The translations under genes were made by a program, and so were the position numbers. From assembly GCA_947447095.1 (NCBI GenBank), contig CANFIL010000076.1:1-6014 (forward strand): a DNA stretch of 6,014 bases, given 5' to 3'. Source of the stretch: Actinomycetota bacterium (GTDB lineage Bacteria; Actinomycetota; Actinomycetes; S36-B12; UBA5976). The notes under the pieces are model-generated. The model had not been told where the DNA came from and searched no databases. It saw only the letters and a list, made by a program, of their open reading frames with translations. This document shows, in pieces, positions 5,589-6,014 of the stretch (position 1 is its first letter; every line of letters starts with the position of its first letter).

Positions 5589-6014
5589 CTATGCCTCTTC
5601 GGCTGGAGCTTCTTCAGCTGCAGCTTCTTCAGCAGGTGCTTCTGCATCGCCTGAAACTGCTTCCTTGATGCCTTCAACAGCTTCTGCTACTGCGTCTACT
5701 GCTTCAGTTGCAGCTTCGACAACAGCGTCAACGATGTGCTCTGCAGCTTCCTTGACTTCTTCAGCAATTTCCTTAACTTCCTCAACAACCTTTTCAACCT
5801 TTGGCTTGATGGTTGGGGTGCGAGGTTCGTCAGCAACTGCAAGTACGGTTGCGGCAAACTTTGCCTGCTTGGCTTCCTTAGGTTCAGCGACACGTAGTGT
5901 GCCTTCCTGACCTGGAAGTCCCTTGAACTTCTGCCAGTCACCAGTGATCTTAAGAAGAACAAGAACTGGTTCGGTTGGCTGTGCGCCAACGCCTAGCCAG
6001 TACTGAGCGCGCTC
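5589..6014 (-). CDS. rpsP: 30S ribosomal protein S16 with long acidic C-terminal tail (N-terminus cut off)
   Basis: S16 is an early-binding 30S assembly protein. The 141 visible codons start inside the conserved core: ERAQYWLGVGAQPTEPVLVL, then GDWQKFKGLPG, corresponding to the C-terminal third of the usual 80–90-residue protein. By comparison with E. coli S16, roughly 55 N-terminal residues lie beyond the right edge. After the core the protein continues for about 105 residues. First comes a Lys/Ala/Glu-rich linker (EPKEAKQAKFAATVLAV), then a predicted long amphipathic helix built of V, E, K and A (visible residues 72–120), then a final PAEEA-type triplicate repeat and the stop at 5589–5591. 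Extended tails on S16 are known in Actinobacteria; this one is long and highly helical. It is the first visible gene of the rpsP–khpA–rimM–trmD operon. Confidence 0.95.
   Translation of the reverse strand, partial: ERAQYWLGVGAQPTEPVLVLLKITGDWQKFKGLPGQEGTLRVAEPKEAKQAKFAATVLAVADEPRTPTIKPKVEKVVEEVKEIAEEVKEAAEHIVDAVVEAATEAVDAVAEAVEGIKEAVSGDAEAPAEEAAAEEAPAEEA
5592..5636 (-). repeat. Three 15-bp tandem repeats encoding (P/A)AEEA in rpsP
   Basis: The last fifteen codons of rpsP are three copies of a 15-bp unit: PAEEA (5622–5636), AAEEA (5607–5621) and PAEEA (5592–5606). The first two copies differ at only two bases (CCT against GCA in the first codon aside, the GCTGAAGAAGCT part is identical). The third has drifted at synonymous positions. 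This suggests growth of the acidic tail by short tandem duplication. Confidence 0.75.

Noticed and set aside
5665..5910. Plus-strand frame rich in Ser, Thr and Ala opposite the rpsP tail
   Set aside because: Its composition is the direct antisense product of Glu/Ala/Val-rich codons, with no start signal or family resemblance.
5696..5989. 97-codon minus-strand frame inside rpsP
   Set aside because: It is the +1 shadow of the repetitive S16 tail; the S16 frame carries the conserved core and runs unbroken to the TAG at 5589.

Overview
The window is a chromosomal housekeeping block, most likely from an actinobacterium with moderate G+C (about half, judged by eye). The gene order on the minus strand, rpsP–khpA–rimM–trmD–rplS–lepB–rnhB–DUF2469–yraN–comM, is the classic actinobacterial arrangement. 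DUF2469 next to RNase HII is a particularly good actinobacterial marker. The S16 protein has a long acidic, Ala-rich tail, as seen in other Actinobacteria. The moderate G+C would suit a free-living aquatic or otherwise streamlined lineage, but that placement is inference.

Layout, in transcription order from the right edge: rpsP (5589–6014, N-terminus cut off), khpA (5349–5585), rimM (4803–5345) and trmD (4121–4816) are packed with 3-nt gaps or overlaps and look like one translationally coupled operon for ribosome and tRNA maturation. A plus-strand gene then interrupts the minus-strand series. It is a predicted gamma-class N6-adenine methyltransferase (3260–4114), tail-to-tail with trmD and divergent from rplS. 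After the roughly 200-nt divergent spacer come rplS (2713–3063), a good intrinsic terminator (2666–2699) and a second cluster. This second cluster is lepB (1949–2578), rnhB (1273–1965), a DUF2469 gene (961–1263), yraN (505–885) and the 5' part of comM (1–508, running off the left edge).

The genes fall into three themes. The first is ribosome assembly and tRNA modification (S16, KhpA, RimM, TrmD, L19). The second is protein export (signal peptidase I). The third is nucleic-acid maintenance (RNase HII, the YraN nuclease-fold protein, the ComM helicase-like AAA+ protein).

The non-routine parts are the methyltransferase placed head-on in an otherwise conserved junction, a possible structured leader in front of rplS, and the long helical acidic tail on S16. 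I found no CRISPR array, tRNA, rRNA or insertion sequence, and no gene-free stretch longer than about 200 nt.
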